Shown: positions 44,050-56,600 of the stretch, piece after piece
Numbering within the stretch: the stretch's first letter is position 1
How the letters are laid out: each line of letters begins with the position of its first letter
Assembly: GCA_015680685.1 (NCBI GenBank)
Contig: MNCI01004872.1
Span: 1,983,523 to 2,047,522, forward strand
From: Gnetum montanum
Taxonomy: Eukaryota; Streptophyta; Gnetopsida; Gnetales; Gnetaceae
Length of the DNA: 64,000 nucleotides
Direction: 5' to 3'
Translations under genes and position numbers: made by a program
The notes under the pieces: model-generated
What the model saw: the letters and a program-made list of their open reading frames with translations, nothing else
The model's database searches: none
Told to the model about the DNA's origin: nothing

Positions 44050-46760
44050 TGTCTTCTTCTTCACACAAAAGCACTTCATCACCTAGGAACAACACAAGAT
44101 CCACTAGTTCCTCAACAATTCTGTGTGGTATATATTCATCACACTGAATATGTATGTGACTTTACCTTTATTCACCATCAAGATGAACAACTACATTGGA
44201 GGGACTTGGAGGGTAACATAGTGTTTCCTCCATATTGAGTGGTCCCCAACATGCTCCTTCGTGTTCTCGCATGAATAGGCATGTCTCAGTTATATGCTGA
44301 GTACATTGCATGCAACCATGACATAAGAGATTAGCCTCCCATAGAATCATAATATTAACAAGATTTGCGACAGGAGAGTTATCATGCATCTTTAAAGGGT
44401 AAATGGCCCCATAATGCTCTACATGTCTTGAGTGAAATTGAGGGTGGTGAACCAGTTTCAACGGGTTCCCCACCAAATGATGTTTTCCCTCCTAACGATG
44501 GTGAGGAGGTGGTGTATCAGAACCTTCACTCAACAATTCACAACCCTGGTTCTGATCCCCATGAACACCAAGTGTTCAATGAGGGAACACAAACACATGA
44601 TAAGGGTAGGCATTCTGATCGTAATCACGATCGGGATTGAGACCACCGAAGCAAAGGTAGGAAACATCACCATGGCGATGGTTCTCCTTCTTCTTCACCT
44701 TCATCATCACATTCACCCTCTCCTTCAGTATCAAGACGTAGTCATAAGGAACCTAACTGTGAGAATAAAGGTAAACAAAGTGAGAAACCTTGATGAGAGA
44801 GTCGAGAATGAGGACGAGGGCATTCTAGAAAATCACAGCATAGAAGAAGGGAGAGTAGGGAACTGCGTAGAGATCATAGACACTACTTGCAACTTGAATC
44901 ATGTTAGACATCACGGAGGCCGTAAGAATTCCCACAAGGCACCAAAAAGATAGCAGGATCAAGAAGTTAGACATGAATAATATCCCACAATTTGAGGGGG
45001 GGTACAACGTTGATCCTCAAAACCACTTACAAGCATTTCATGATGCATGTTCCTTGTAGAGCATTGAGAATTAGTGGCAAAAATTAAAGCTGTTCCCAAG
45101 GATAGTGATGAAAGAAGTGGAAAGCTGGTACCAGTCCTAGAACCAGAATTCATTTGAAGGTGGAGTATGATGCTAGAACTATTTAATGATAAATATCAAA
45201 CATACTCCCAGGTGTCCAACCTGCAAAAGAAAATCCAAGGATGGAAGCAAGGAAATCACGAACCCTTAGATGCTACCATGGGCCATTATTATGCACTGTT
45301 ACATTGTTGCCTGGGCCATGGTTACTCGCAGCAGGATCAACGACGTCATCTTGTAGATGAACTTAGGCATGAAACCAGGAGAACCCTTGGAACGTATGCC
45401 CAAGAAAGATTATCAGAGCTTAGGTTCCATCAGGTTCATAGATTGTTGGAGCAAGTAGCCAAGAAAGAAGGAGAGCTATGTAAAAGAAAAAGTGCAAAAG
45501 AGTACAACTGTGATCCTTCCCTTCGAAAAAGGGGAGTGAGATTCTGTGAGGAGGAGGAAGAGTCACCACTCGAAGATATGATGAATAGGAAAACCTTGCC
45601 ACTCCAAAAATTAACAATAGAAGTGTTAGCAAAGGTAGACCAAATTTGGGACTCCTTAGATAGTATATTTGAAACTGTTCTCAAAATCATAGAGGAGTCT
45701 AAGGAGTGAAGTAGTGACTATGACAAAAAGAAAAAGAGGGATTTGGACCATGCACGTAAGGTAGTGTCACCACTCGAAGAGATGGTGAATAGGAAAACCT
45801 TGCCACTCCAATAATTAACAACAGAAGTGTCAGCAAAGGTAGACCAAATGTGGGACTCCTTAGATAGTATATTTGAAACTATTCTCAAAATCATAGAGGA
45901 GTCTAAGGAGCGAAGTAGTGACTATGATAAAAAGAAAAAGAGGGATTTGGATCATGCACATAAGGTAAGGGTAAAATGGCCATCACTGAAGAGGTTGTGG
46001 ATTCTAATACAGATAATGATGATGGATGTGAGATATGCCAATATGACCATCCTAAGGGATGTTGCCCAGTAATCTCACATCTACAAGAGTCTGGGGTGTA
46101 TGCACTTAACCCACTACTTAACAAATGGCAAGCACCCTGACAGTTACCTTATCCCTAAGATAACCTAAGGTAGTTCCACCAGCCTTTAACGTATTATCCA
46201 AGTGGAACTCTACCACAACCTATTGAGCAACACCAACAGTGGTAATACCCATAGTCATGGGGGATGCCACTGCCAAGGCAACAATACCCTTACCGGCAAC
46301 CAGATCCATATGGGTATGGCTATTACGTGCAGTAGCCAATCTCTCCACGTGACTTCGTTGGTCACATGACACCACAACATCACTACCAAGCTTGGGAGTA
46401 TTATAGGACTCCTTCTTCTAGGAGAGACAACCCATAGACATACCATCCTCCAAATCCATCTGCAACTCTCACACCAATAGCTCCATTAGCACCTGCTCCA
46501 GCAATGCAAGGGAAACTCCCCACTCAACAGCAGCAACACACTGCTACGAGAGCTATGAACCTTCAACCTACTGCTGGGTCTGACAACGGTACAAGGAGAA
46601 GACCTTTCTTCAGAACTAGCAATCCAACCAAGCTCTCATAACCACAAGCGGTTGAACCTCTAAACATTTCTCCATCAAATAAGGCTTCGGAGCTCCCTTC
46701 AAACCAAAAATATAGCTCATTACACATGGTTATGTTAACACATGCCATCACTAATTGGAT
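44050..46760 (+). pseudogene. gag: gag of element D
   Basis: Begins at ATG 44050 (MSSSSHKSTS) shortly after the primer site. Shared N-terminal blocks with C (VVYIHHTEY, DFTFIHHQDEQLHWRD), a Ser/His/Pro-rich part (HHHGDGSPSSSPSSSHSPSP, about 44660-44730), then the Retrotrans_gag core as a clean 180-codon frame at 45167-45709 (MLELFNDKYQTYSQVSN, WKQGNHEPLDATMGHYYAL, DELRHETRRTLGTYAQERL, RFCEEEEESPLEDMMNRK). The segment coding the end of this frame is duplicated in tandem (see 45562-45969). The knuckle CEICQYDHPKGCCP lies at about 46030-46072, again CX2CX3HX4C. A Pro/Gln/Ser-rich tail follows. Several stops and frame changes occur. Confidence 0.75.
45562..45969 (+). repeat. 204-bp tandem duplication inside gag of element D
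   Basis: The stretch from GTCACCACTCGAAGA at 45562 recurs from 45766 with few differences, a period of 204 bp, i.e. exactly 68 codons. Copy 1 ends in GCACGTAAGGTA, then copy 2 starts. The gag of element C has a single copy, so the duplication occurred in the D lineage. Confidence 0.85.
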
Positions 46761-46789
46761 TAAGGAGGGCCACCTTCCCAGGAAATTCT

Positions 46790-47500
46790 CTAACCTTGAA
46801 AGTCCTTTAATCTATCTCCAAGTCGCTAGGAATGAACCATGTAAAGCTCTTCTGGACTCAGGTTTCAGAGTCAACTTAATATCACAAGAGATGTACAAAT
46901 CCTAGAACCTACCTCCACTAAAGAAGAGTAATATTCTCTTAGAGCTGGTTGACCAGTCCATCATTGTTCCCTTGGGACTAGTGGAGGATATCGTTACCAC
47001 TGTGTGTGGTTGGTCATACCTAGCTAATTTCCTAATGATACAAGTAAACAATGACAAAGGGGACTTCCCAATAATAATGTGGAGGGCATGGCTAAGTACC
47101 ATAAATGCATGCTTAGGAATCCATGATCTTTCCCTGGAAATATCTAAGGAAAATATTTTTGGGAAGATCGAGAAGAAGAAAGCTCCATGCATCACATACA
47201 GTGATACAAGTGGTGATTACGTACAGGAATGTTCAACATTGCCTGCATGCAACTGGTATGGCCAAGAAATTAACATACACAAGTGCCTGTATGTAGAAAC
47301 CACACAACAAAAAGACACCCAGTGGTTGATAGTTGATCAAGAGAGCAACTCACCAACATGCATGGAAATAACTAGGGGAACAACTTGCATCCACACCAAA
47401 AGCATAGATGCATTGGAGCAAGAGTGTTGCCAACTTCCAACCCTTAACCTGAAAACATCAATTGGGGGAAGTTGGAAACTCCTAAAAAATTCAAACAAAT
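46790..47500 (+). pseudogene. Protease and linker of element D
   Basis: Plus-strand blocks parallel those of element C: SLIYLQVA-type lead, LLDSGFRVNLISQEMY at about 46850-46900 (active-site DSG, where C has DLG), then, in the open frame from 46972, GLVEDIVTTVCGWSYLANFL, FPIIMWRAWLSTI and IDALEQ. The frame stays open to the deletion junction near 47500. It would process the gag polyprotein. The DSG here is the expected family form. Confidence 0.7.
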
Positions 47501-47595
47501 GTTTCGAAAGGAGAATATTAGTCGATGTGCAACAGACCAAACCTTATCATGAATCTAGAATGATCAATGCACATGGTACATCAGAGAGAGGATGA
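47500..47595 (+). pseudogene. Integrase C-terminal tail fused in frame to the protease linker (pol deletion junction)
   Basis: In the continuous frame 46972-47595 the linker block SWKLLKNSNK passes directly into ILVDVQQTKPYHESRMINAH. The latter matches ILLVNMQQTKPFQELRIANT, the end of the element C integrase. In C these two points are at about 36776 and 33990. So about 2.8 kb covering the end of the linker, RT, RNase H and nearly all integrase is missing, and the reading frame is preserved across the junction. Confidence 0.8.
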
Positions 47596-47599
47596 CCTC

Positions 47600-49529
47600 G
47601 CTCATTATTTCAGATCTTCTCCTTTCAACTCAATCATGGGGAAGATGGACACCTATGCTGATCAATCAAGGCCCTCAGTTCCTTTTTAAGTTTTTGTTTT
47701 ACACATTTTTATTTTACAAATTTCTTTAACTTTCCTTATTTTTGTTTTGCAACATCGTTCATAATTTTTCATTTATTTGTGTTATTTATTTTGTTAATTT
47801 TGTCACCTAATAAGTGCTGATGATGGTATGAACTGTATTCTATGGATCACTAATGTTTGGTTTTTACATTTGAGTTATGATATTGATACTAAGGTATGGT
47901 TCTTTTGGTATAACAGGCAATGAGTCCACTTCATCCATGCATCCATGAAATTCTATGGTCTCTCTTAGCTTGAAATTATGTAGTCCCTTTCTTCAAATAA
48001 TGAAACTATCAACGAATCAGTGACTGGGCACTTCTCAAACTAAGGAAGGACTCAAGGATTGAAAATGGTGTGACTTTAAGGGGACTTGATGCATTTGTGT
48101 TGGCCATTCTCTTGGGTGCTTGGATGTTTTCTTCATGATTTTTCCTTACCATTCTGATGTTGCTCCATTATCGAGAAGCTGAGCTAATAAAAATAATAAG
48201 TCTTTGCATGGTGTGGTTCTCATGCAAAAGAAAACAAAATAGTGAGAATTCAAAGCACACCCCTTAGACGAAATAATCACTTGGGCTACCAGCACTGGTT
48301 ATGGAACTAAACAAACATGTTCCCTCTAACTAAGGTCCTTTTTCACTTCCTATTTTTCCCTTTTTCATTTTGTCAAAATGGTGGTGACTCTTTGACGGAG
48401 GCATTCATGTTACTTCAGGTGGATGGATTGGCCGAATGTATTAATGTGAAGCCATTGGATGTGGTTTGTTTAAAGCTAGATTTGGAATGAGATCTACTAA
48501 TTCACATTAACCATTAATACACAAGGGGCTATACACCACCTTCTTCTTGAGACTCCATTCCATTCTCTTCTTTCCATCCTTCTTTCTCCATTTCTTACCT
48601 CATTGCCAATTGTATCAATAGTTCATATTTTGGTTGATGCATTGTTTTTTCTTTTTTGGTAAATTCTTGTGGTTAGGACATTAACTCTTGCTTCCAAATG
48701 GCATTTCTAGAGCCTATGGACTCTTTGAATGTGGGATTGTCAAGGCATTAAGGGCATGAGCCTGCTTTGGGGAGGACCCACTGGCATTCCTCTTTGGGGA
48801 ATCAGTCAATTTCTTTTCCTTAAACATTTTCACAATCAACATTTATTTTGTTCATTACCATTCCTAACATTCATTTTATTGGCGTGGCCATTGTTTCTTT
48901 TTCTCCATCTTTCTTATTTCTTATCTTTTTCCATTCTCTCACTACTAGAGGTTCGCTCTTAGTCATGGGGGTCCTAGTCCAATTTTTTTGATTTCTCTTA
49001 ACCCCTACACCTCAAGTAGTCACCAATGTTATATCTTCAAATCTGCATCAACCATATCACAACTCAGCCAATGGACCTTACACCAAAGCAAGGTATCAAC
49101 TACATTGTGATTCATTTATACTTGCTAATATAAGACCGTGTTGTGTGTGCAGATGGCAATCATACAACAATGGATTGGATTTGAGGGAACACTTAGAATG
49201 GACTGGTGCTAAAGTAGTTATGCAAGGAACAAGATTGATGGCGCACTTATGGATGGATAACGAAAAGTGCAATCTTGGCAGCAGCAGCAACAGACTTCTT
49301 CTCATCTCTCTCTCTCTCTCTCTTCTCTCTTCTCTCTTCACTACCAAATAAGGCTAGATGTTAATTGTGTATAGTGTTCACTCCTGTTATCATGAACACT
49401 AATTTTGTCATGTATTGTAATGATGATCCGTTCACATGTCACTCCATTCATCATTAGTGTCATTCAAGTCAATAATCTCATACCTTCCCAATATTTTGTA
49501 AGGAACTCAAGGATGAGTTTTCATTCATT
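47600..49529 (+). other. Post-pol non-coding module of element D
   Basis: Matches element C in several blocks (GGAAGATGGACACCTATGCTG at the start; the CTGCTTTGGGGAGGACCCAC purine tract at 48763-48780). Short frames such as 48729-48962, with hydrophobic FLFLHLSYFLSFSILSLL, are not conserved in C, A or B and are not treated as env. Confidence 0.6.
49300..49338 (+). repeat. CT-rich run in the element D 3' module
   Basis: CTCTCTCTCTCTCTC followed by TTCTCTCTTC units. Element C has the complementary AG-rich run at the equivalent position (32168-32200), so the tract is ancestral. Confidence 0.7.
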
Positions 49530-49530
49530 C

Positions 49531-49539
49531 ATGGGGGTA
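49531..49539 (+). promoter_or_regulatory. Polypurine tract of element D
   Basis: ATGGGGGTA directly before the 3' LTR, identical to element B. Confidence 0.65.
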
Positions 49540-50351
49540 TGATGAGCCACAATATCATGTATGTGATATCGCATCTATCCTTGCTATATCACGTATACGA
49601 TATCATAGCCCGCCGCAATGTCTATAAATAAGAGGTGGTTTTCCTTGTTTTAGACATCTAGATCTAGACCCTTAGCCAAAATCTTGCACTTTTACCATTC
49701 CAGAGATAGAATAATTTCCATGTGCCCGAAGTAGGAGTCTTAAAATGAATGGATCTTTATTCAAGCAAATTGTACCTGAGCACACATTTTTGTATGGCAA
49801 TAAAGAAGAACTTTTTGATAAACCTTGCAACATGTGAACTAAGCTAAATAGGAATTAACTACTATTAAATGTTTAAATGCTTTCTTAGATAATTAATCTC
49901 TCTCAACCCTTGACTCTCCTAGTTAAGTACACTCAGTACGAATACTTCTAGCATGTGTGCAATGCTTGGTAACCTAGTAACGAATAGCATTTGGTAATCC
50001 GAGCAGCGTTGCACTGGTTTAGGGTGTGTGCGGTAAGTGGATATGGATACTAGTGTTAGGACAATTAGAACATAGTTAGTAAATAGTTAATGAAAGTTAG
50101 TCAGTTAGTTCTCTTCACCCTTCCCTATTAGCATAAGGCATTAAGAAGATAAAAGATATAAAAATCATATATCTCAAGCTTACTTAACCATACAACCGCG
50201 ACAATACAAGTAAGTTTGGGAAGATAGTGATTGATTAACCTTAAGTGTTCTATTAGGGCATGTAAGCACTTAGTCCTTGGAGTTTGACTAGATCATGCAT
50301 GAGACACTTATATTTGTATGGTTGAGTGTAGGGGTACCTGACCACTCATCA
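49540..50351 (+). repeat. 3' LTR of element D
   Basis: Starts TGATGAGCCACAATATCATG and ends ACCTGACCACTCATCA. U3 array 49550-49612 is shorter than in the 5' LTR. TATA-like box at 49622-49630, AATAAA at 49799-49804. Confidence 0.88.
49799..49804 (+). terminator. Polyadenylation signal in the 3' LTR of element D
   Basis: AATAAA in the same context (GGCAATAAAGA) as in the 5' LTR and in elements A and C; the likely transcript end signal of element D. Confidence 0.5.
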
Positions 50352-50356
50352 CATAG
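50352..50356. repeat. Target-site duplication of element D, right copy
   Basis: CATAG, matching CATAC at 43072-43076 in four of five positions. Confidence 0.6.
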
Positions 50357-51890
50357 AAAAATAAAAAATTTCACAAAATCCCTTTTTCATGTTATAAATA
50401 TAAAAACTTGCTAAGCTATCAATTAAAAATAAAGAGACAAGATATCTCATCTACAAAATTAACATACAAAACTAATGAAGACAGATACACACATGGATAC
50501 ACAAACATATGAAGCATGATTACACTACAATGAGTCTCTAATTTAGTAGAAATATTGCTTCTAGTTGGGGAATACTAAATATACCCAATTAGAATTGAGT
50601 GTGGGTTTTCATAACAAAAAAAATTCAACCCTAACCCTAGGCTAGACTTGTTGTTTTTACAAATAAACTCAAGCATAATCAATGATAACCATAATCCACT
50701 CTCATATAAACATATAATAAATAATAATAACATCATACTAAAGTAAACCATCAATTAAAACTCTACCTCTCTTGTGAAACTAACACTAAATATAGTATAC
50801 ACCAATTGCCAATCCTACATAAAATCCATAAACTAATAAATCAAGATCACTACTCACTCTAATTGCTAACATCTATGATACAAGACATGATGTCATACTA
50901 ACCAAAATACCAAGGCACTAAAAAATAATTATAGATAACAACACATGTTAATCCCAAGTCACACTTCCAACAATGGCACCTAGCAACCTCATTGAATTAG
51001 ATTATTACATCATCTAGTCAAGAAAAGCATCATAAATGTAACACCATAAAACATCACCAATATAACCATACAATAGATACTAATAAATCAACCTATAAGA
51101 AGCATAATGAAGTAATCAATCATAGCAAAATATATTAACTCTAAAATTCATAAATACATGGTGTTATAATGGCTGTAATATATAATTTCTAGGCATGCTT
51201 GCCACTTAATGAGAATGACTAGAAATACCTATGATGTATGATTAAAATCTCTAGAACTTCTCCTGAAGAATTCTCATTCTTATTTAAAGAAATTTATTTT
51301 ATTTCTAGATTTATTCCTATTCATGCAATGGTGCTTAACGTTAATATTTTACTTTTTCCTTTAACTTGTGATGATGCCTTTTTACTTTCATGAACTCATA
51401 TTTTATAACCTTAAGGTTAGTTGATGTCCCATGTAAATTTTATCTAACTAATTATGCAGTTGTCCTATAAAAGTGGTCATAATATAAAGATATCTTCTTT
51501 TCTTATCTTTCACATCTTCCTCTACATTCCTAAGGCTCCTCTCAAGGATAATGTTCTCTATTTTAGGTTGAAGAATATACATGTAATTAAGGATGTTCAT
51601 CTTCTATCGTAGAGTTGATTTCCTTATGTACAACTCTTAAAACTACTTATTAAGGATGTCAAATGTCTTTTTTACTTCTCTTATCTTATTTAATATCCTT
51701 TAATGTATGCTTTCTAAGAGCTTGTGTATGAATTTAGTTTTGATATCCCACGTTGCTTGCTTGATATCATGAATGTATTTGAATGTATCAATATTTCTAG
51801 TAGTCTACTTAGTAAGCTCTTGAATTATATTTTGATTTGATCTTTATCTTTTAATATTTGCATAATATAGAAGATTTCTATAATTTATTG
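50357..51890. other. AT-rich spacer right of element D
   Basis: No gene recognised. The stretch is AT-rich with short broken frames. From about 51200 it may be the outer part of the decayed coding remnant described next. Confidence 0.45.
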
Positions 51891-51899
51891 TTTCTTCTT

Positions 51900-53640
51900 A
51901 GCATATGACTTCTTTAATTCCTAGGACTGATACCCAAATTCATGAATCTTTCTCTTTAAGAGGTCTTTAACAACCACGATTTCTCATTCATTCTTTTGTG
52001 CAATGTACAAATCAACATTTAGATGCTATATAGTAATCTTAGGAATGATATTTAAGGGATTAGACACTAGTGGTATAATAGTTTTCAACTACATCTACAA
52101 CCACTAGATCTTAGATTACCTTCTTGGTAGCATCATCAAATAGAAAGTTCTATCAACATCAGTTGTTTCTAGATCTACTCATATCTTAATTATTTTAGCA
52201 TCTATTTTTCTTTCCACATCTCTTAGCATGACTTTAATACCTTCATGTTTAACATTCATATCATCTACTTATTTGTAAGGTCCATGTTGATTAAGAGGTG
52301 CTTGAATCACTTTAATAACATGTTGGACATCATCCAAACTTCATCATATGTTATTTAAGGGTGAAATACTACATTCAAATACATGTGTATGACATTGTAA
52401 TGCAATATCCTACTAAGTTATTGGTTTCTTATAAAGAAAATACAAGTAAATCCTGATGAATTACATCTCATCTAATGAAAAATACTAGTAGCTCAAGGAA
52501 ATTCTTATCAAATTATTGTGATCCTTCAGCATGGATTATCGCTTCTTGATCTTTATATTGGATATGCATGATGGACCTATATAAATTATCTATATGGGTT
52601 CTTGAATTTACCTAATGTTTAATCTAGATGGATGGGAATGAAGCTACTTTGTCTATTCATCTATCCCTTAAATGTTCTCCAAGATCCCAATGACACCCTC
52701 AGTGATCCTACATGGAGTTGGATTATGGTCTTGGATGAGATGCTTCTTCTTGATTCATCTTGTCCTTCAAATTAAGTGCCTCACATTCAACTTCAAGTTG
52801 ACATTGAGATGGTTCTTGCATGATGGTTTTTCAATCGATCATTGTAATGGTAGAGGATCATAGACCCCCATGATGTGGTATGGCTACAAGCTCATACAAT
52901 CTTCTAATAAGACCTAAATAGGCTTACACCTTCTTATGTTTCTTTTTGATGTCTACCCCTCTTTTGGCTATGATAATTTGCATAAATTAGGAAATGATTA
53001 TATTGTAATACCCTCTCATCCTTGACATAACTTTTGTTCCAAAAGTTGATAAAGCTAATCATCTCATCATTGGAAAAATGTTGTGGCATATTAATTTTTA
53101 CATGAAATTAATATTAATTAATAGCTTTTATACTTACACCCCTTCTTTCTCCATATCAAAGGCATCATTGAAGATCTAGATTTTACTTTAACATATGAAT
53201 TCCATTATGTGAGCACCATTCTTTCCATTTATCATTTGAAAATCCTATGATCCTTATGATTTCCAATGTTAAGATGGGTATGGACATACCACTAGTTGTG
53301 GCTAAGGTACCATCCTTAGTGAGATTGATATAGAATTCTTATACCTCATTTCTATACCAATCCATGGACATGGTAAGGTAGTTATATAAAGTTCTTCTCT
53401 AAAGAATCTATTTAAGATAATTGTTTTCATCCTTTAGAAACCTCTCATAATTATTCTCCTTAAATATTACCTCCATCAGACATTGTTTGAGCCTATATCC
53501 TGTTGAATATCCTTAACATCCATAAGAGTCTCTTCAAGATCATCTATCTCTACTGCTAGTTCAAGCTATGACATTAGTTGTGGTTTTTGCTAAAGATCTC
53601 ATTTGTTTTCAAGGAATGAGATCAAGAATCCTTAATCCAT
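51900..53640 (-). pseudogene. Heavily decayed retroelement-type ORF, unidentified
   Basis: Minus-strand fragments that look protein-coding: SMDWYRNEV then EFYINLTKDG (about 53370-53310), MSIPILTLEIIRIIGF (about 53270-53230), HFSNDEMISFINFWNKSYVK (about 53080-53020), HFLIYANYHSQKRG (about 52995-52955), and further down a Lys/Glu-rich stretch with KDLLKRKIHEFGY (about 51980-51940). The pattern of a globular EFY.NL...LTLE domain followed by a charged, possibly coiled-coil tail resembles in layout the second ORF of element A and plant transposon-associated proteins. The sequence itself is not clearly alignable by eye. Many stops. The assignment is uncertain. Confidence 0.3.
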
Positions 53641-54639
53641 GACAATGGAGACAAAATCATCTAACTTGGTTTCACCAATGGATTTGAAGAAACCCATTCT
53701 TTTGCTAGTTCCATTACCAAATCTTGAGATATTCTTATGTAGCATAAATCTTCAATGTTCAAACTATAGTTGTTAGAATATAATGTTAATAGTGGAAATG
53801 CTCAAACATCATCCAAGTCCTTGGAACTAGAAAAACCCACTACAAAATGCTGATGAAATAATGAAAACATTTAAAATATTGAGCAAACATGTAAAACATT
53901 ATTAAAATAAAATTTTAATGAAAGATCTATGAAGTAAGAAAATTGTTTAAAATATTCCAAAAATATTAAAATTTATACTTGGACTATTACCTCTTTCCTA
54001 CAATTAAGGTATGAGACATCTAGCTTAGATAGAGATGAAGATGTGCACACAATGATAGAACAACCAAAAATTCAAAGAAGACCTTGAATTTAATCATGAA
54101 TTCCCAATCCATAGTTTAAAACAATAAGAATTCAACTTTTTTGAATCAAACATAAAAATACATGGAAAATAAGCATCAAATGTGAAGCTCTAGCACTATT
54201 CATATAGGCATTAGTGCATTCCTATCTAAAATTTCTTAATTTTTATTTATTAAAAATTTATTTTAAAGTATTCTCCTTTGATTTTACATTAATTTAAAGT
54301 TGAAAAATTATAGGAAATAAGATGGAATACATAGGAAAAGATTAAAATCATATTCATCATGCCATAATAAGAAATAATAGTTGAAATAAACTATAATAAG
54401 AACCTAATGCCCATGCTAATTACAATGAAATGCTATCAATAAGAAACAAAGGGGTTAGCATTTTAATCATAAAAATTAGAATAGCAAGGCATGAAATTTA
54501 ATAAAAATTAGAGACTAACCCATGATATGATGGACTTAAATGAAAAAAAAAGGATAAATATATGAATTTTATATATAATAGATCTTAGATCCAATACTTG
54601 GTATAGTGTCATATCCTCTTATCTTTTGTGCTTTTAATA

Positions 54640-54720
54640 ATGAGGTGTTAGATTATTAGTAAGAATATTAGCTTGGCAACCTCGGGTCATAAGTTTGATT
54701 CCACTAGCTAGTATTAAGTT
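54640..54720 (+). repeat. Possible tRNA-derived SINE fragment
   Basis: GAGGTGTTAGATTATTAGTAA followed by GGTCATAAGTTTGATTCCAC resembles the A box / B box spacing of tRNA-derived SINEs. Eroded; could be chance. Confidence 0.3.
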
Positions 54721-56517
54721 AAAAATTAAAAAAATTGTAAATGAAATTTCAAATCTGGTTTGATAGATGCAAGGTGTCTTAGTGGATGTAAGTAAAAAAT
54801 TTTACTTTGAATTTCAAAAATAACTAACAACTAATTAAATGGTTTTTTGTTTTAAATGGGGGTAGCATGTTATTTTTAAGTTTTAGATTTGAATTATTTC
54901 AAATATATGTATAATTGGTTATTCTTATTTTCTAACTTATTTTTCTTTTTTCTAACCTAAGCCTATATTTTATGTAGGATATTAAAACCTACCCATAATA
55001 GCTCCCAATTCACATATTCAAGTAAGAGCATCCAAACCTTGAATTTACAGAATAAAGATAGATCCAACTTTTTAGAGTGACAATGTTCAATTAAGCCTTT
55101 GTGAAGGAATAGGTAAGAAAAATCTAAACATGAGAAAAGAGATGTTTAACCTATGGATCTCCTATGAGTGATTGTTCAGTAGGATTAATGCATCCATGTA
55201 CTTTGGTTCATGCGCATGGGTATCTCATTATCTTATCTTGTTTTTCTAAAAAGATCTAGTAGTTTTGAGGTTTGACTCATAAGAATTGCATGCATTAGAA
55301 TAATTTCTAGATTTTTATGTATAATCTTATTCAGTCATTAAATTAATTATTTATGATAAATTTTTGTACAAATCTTTGTACCAATGTGTTTTTCTAGATG
55401 TTTACTCTATGTTTATATTGTTTTGATTTTAGTGATTTCTAATCAATTAACTAATTTATTTTTTGATCAAATATTTTTAATTCTCTTTTCTAATTATTTT
55501 AATGTGTTCTAGTGTTCTTTTTTAAGAACTTTACATATGGATTTTCTTGCAACTAGCATGGATTAGATGTCACTAATATTTAACATTAACCTAGATTGCT
55601 CATGTTGTAACTACATGGCCAACTCATGACAATTGTCCAAATCCCTAGATGTGATTGCAATTCATCTCATTGACATAAGATGAAATAATAACATTCTTGA
55701 ATTGTTACATGACATAGATGTTGGATTATGATTTAAGAAGTGATAAAACATGAAGAATAATGTATTTTTTAATGGAGTAGAAAAGAAATTGGACTTTCAT
55801 CAACTTGATGAAATATTCTTGAAGCAAAAACAACCTAGGTTACAACTAAGTAACTATAATCTAATGATTTTATATGACATTAATGACATATTAAGAAGAT
55901 ATTGTGGGTCTAATTATGAATTTCTTATGTCATCCTCTGTTAACCTATGAAGATAACCTAATAACATGATTCATGTTTACCTAATTGAACTTAATGATGA
56001 TGGTAATTTTTTGGTTAATTATTTGTACTAACCCTATTATGTAATACTTTCTCTTTGAAACAAGTTTATGTTGATAATTGTAGTGACTCTTAAAGTCACA
56101 AGGACTAAGGAAAACTAAACCATAATGTTAATAGAAAATCAAAATGACTTATAATTGATATTAACTTCAAATAGAGAATAATGAAACAAAGTTGAATGAA
56201 GAATTTTGAGTGGTTCATAATTCATTGAACTATAAATATTTTAAGGAGTTTTAAATAAGTTTTATATGATACTATACAATGTTGTTTTTTCTAATGCTAT
56301 GTTACTTCAATGATTTTTCAAACTTTGGGAACCATTATGACTTTTGGTAAAATGTTGTAAATTCTTAATTAACTTCAACTAATAGATATATAACATCACC
56401 ATGAATATTAACATGAATGTGATAGAATAACTCTTGTACATGATGTATATAAGTTTACCATAGTGAAAACGATAGATATTTCATAAGTGTTAAGTTTCAA
56501 AAAAGTAGCAAATCAAA

Positions 56518-56600
56518 ACAATGAGTTAGCCTAGTGGTAAAATACTTTATTTAAAAGCTCTAGGTTATGGGTTCAATTTTAGTGGGCAATACTAAGTTCT
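56518..56600 (+). repeat. Probable tRNA-derived SINE head
   Basis: GTTAGCCTAGTGGTAAAATA (A-box-like) is followed about 30 bp later by GGTTATGGGTTCAATTTTAG (B-box-like), the arrangement of plant tRNA-derived SINEs. The 3' limit is unclear. Confidence 0.4.

Larger units (their letters stand above)
43077..50351 (+). mobile_element. Element D: pol-deleted relative of element C
   Basis: LTRs at 43077-43926 and 49540-50351, flanked by CATAC and CATAG. Plus-strand order: 5' LTR, tRNA-Asp primer site, gag with an in-frame 204-bp duplication, protease, a truncated linker joined directly to the integrase tail, the conserved 3' module, ATGGGGGTA, 3' LTR. The protein parts that remain are close to element C, but its LTR U3 has the GATATC array of A and B instead of the C array. 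RT, RNase H and nearly all of the integrase are missing, about 2.8 kb compared with C. Confidence 0.88.

Noticed and set aside
45420-45690. Minus-strand frames over the gag core of element D
   Set aside because: Antisense shadows of a frame that matches element C and the Retrotrans_gag domain.
48729-48962. Hydrophobic 77-codon frame in the place of an Athila env-like gene
   Set aside because: The frame is not conserved in C, A or B although the DNA is; the conserved feature is the purine tract.
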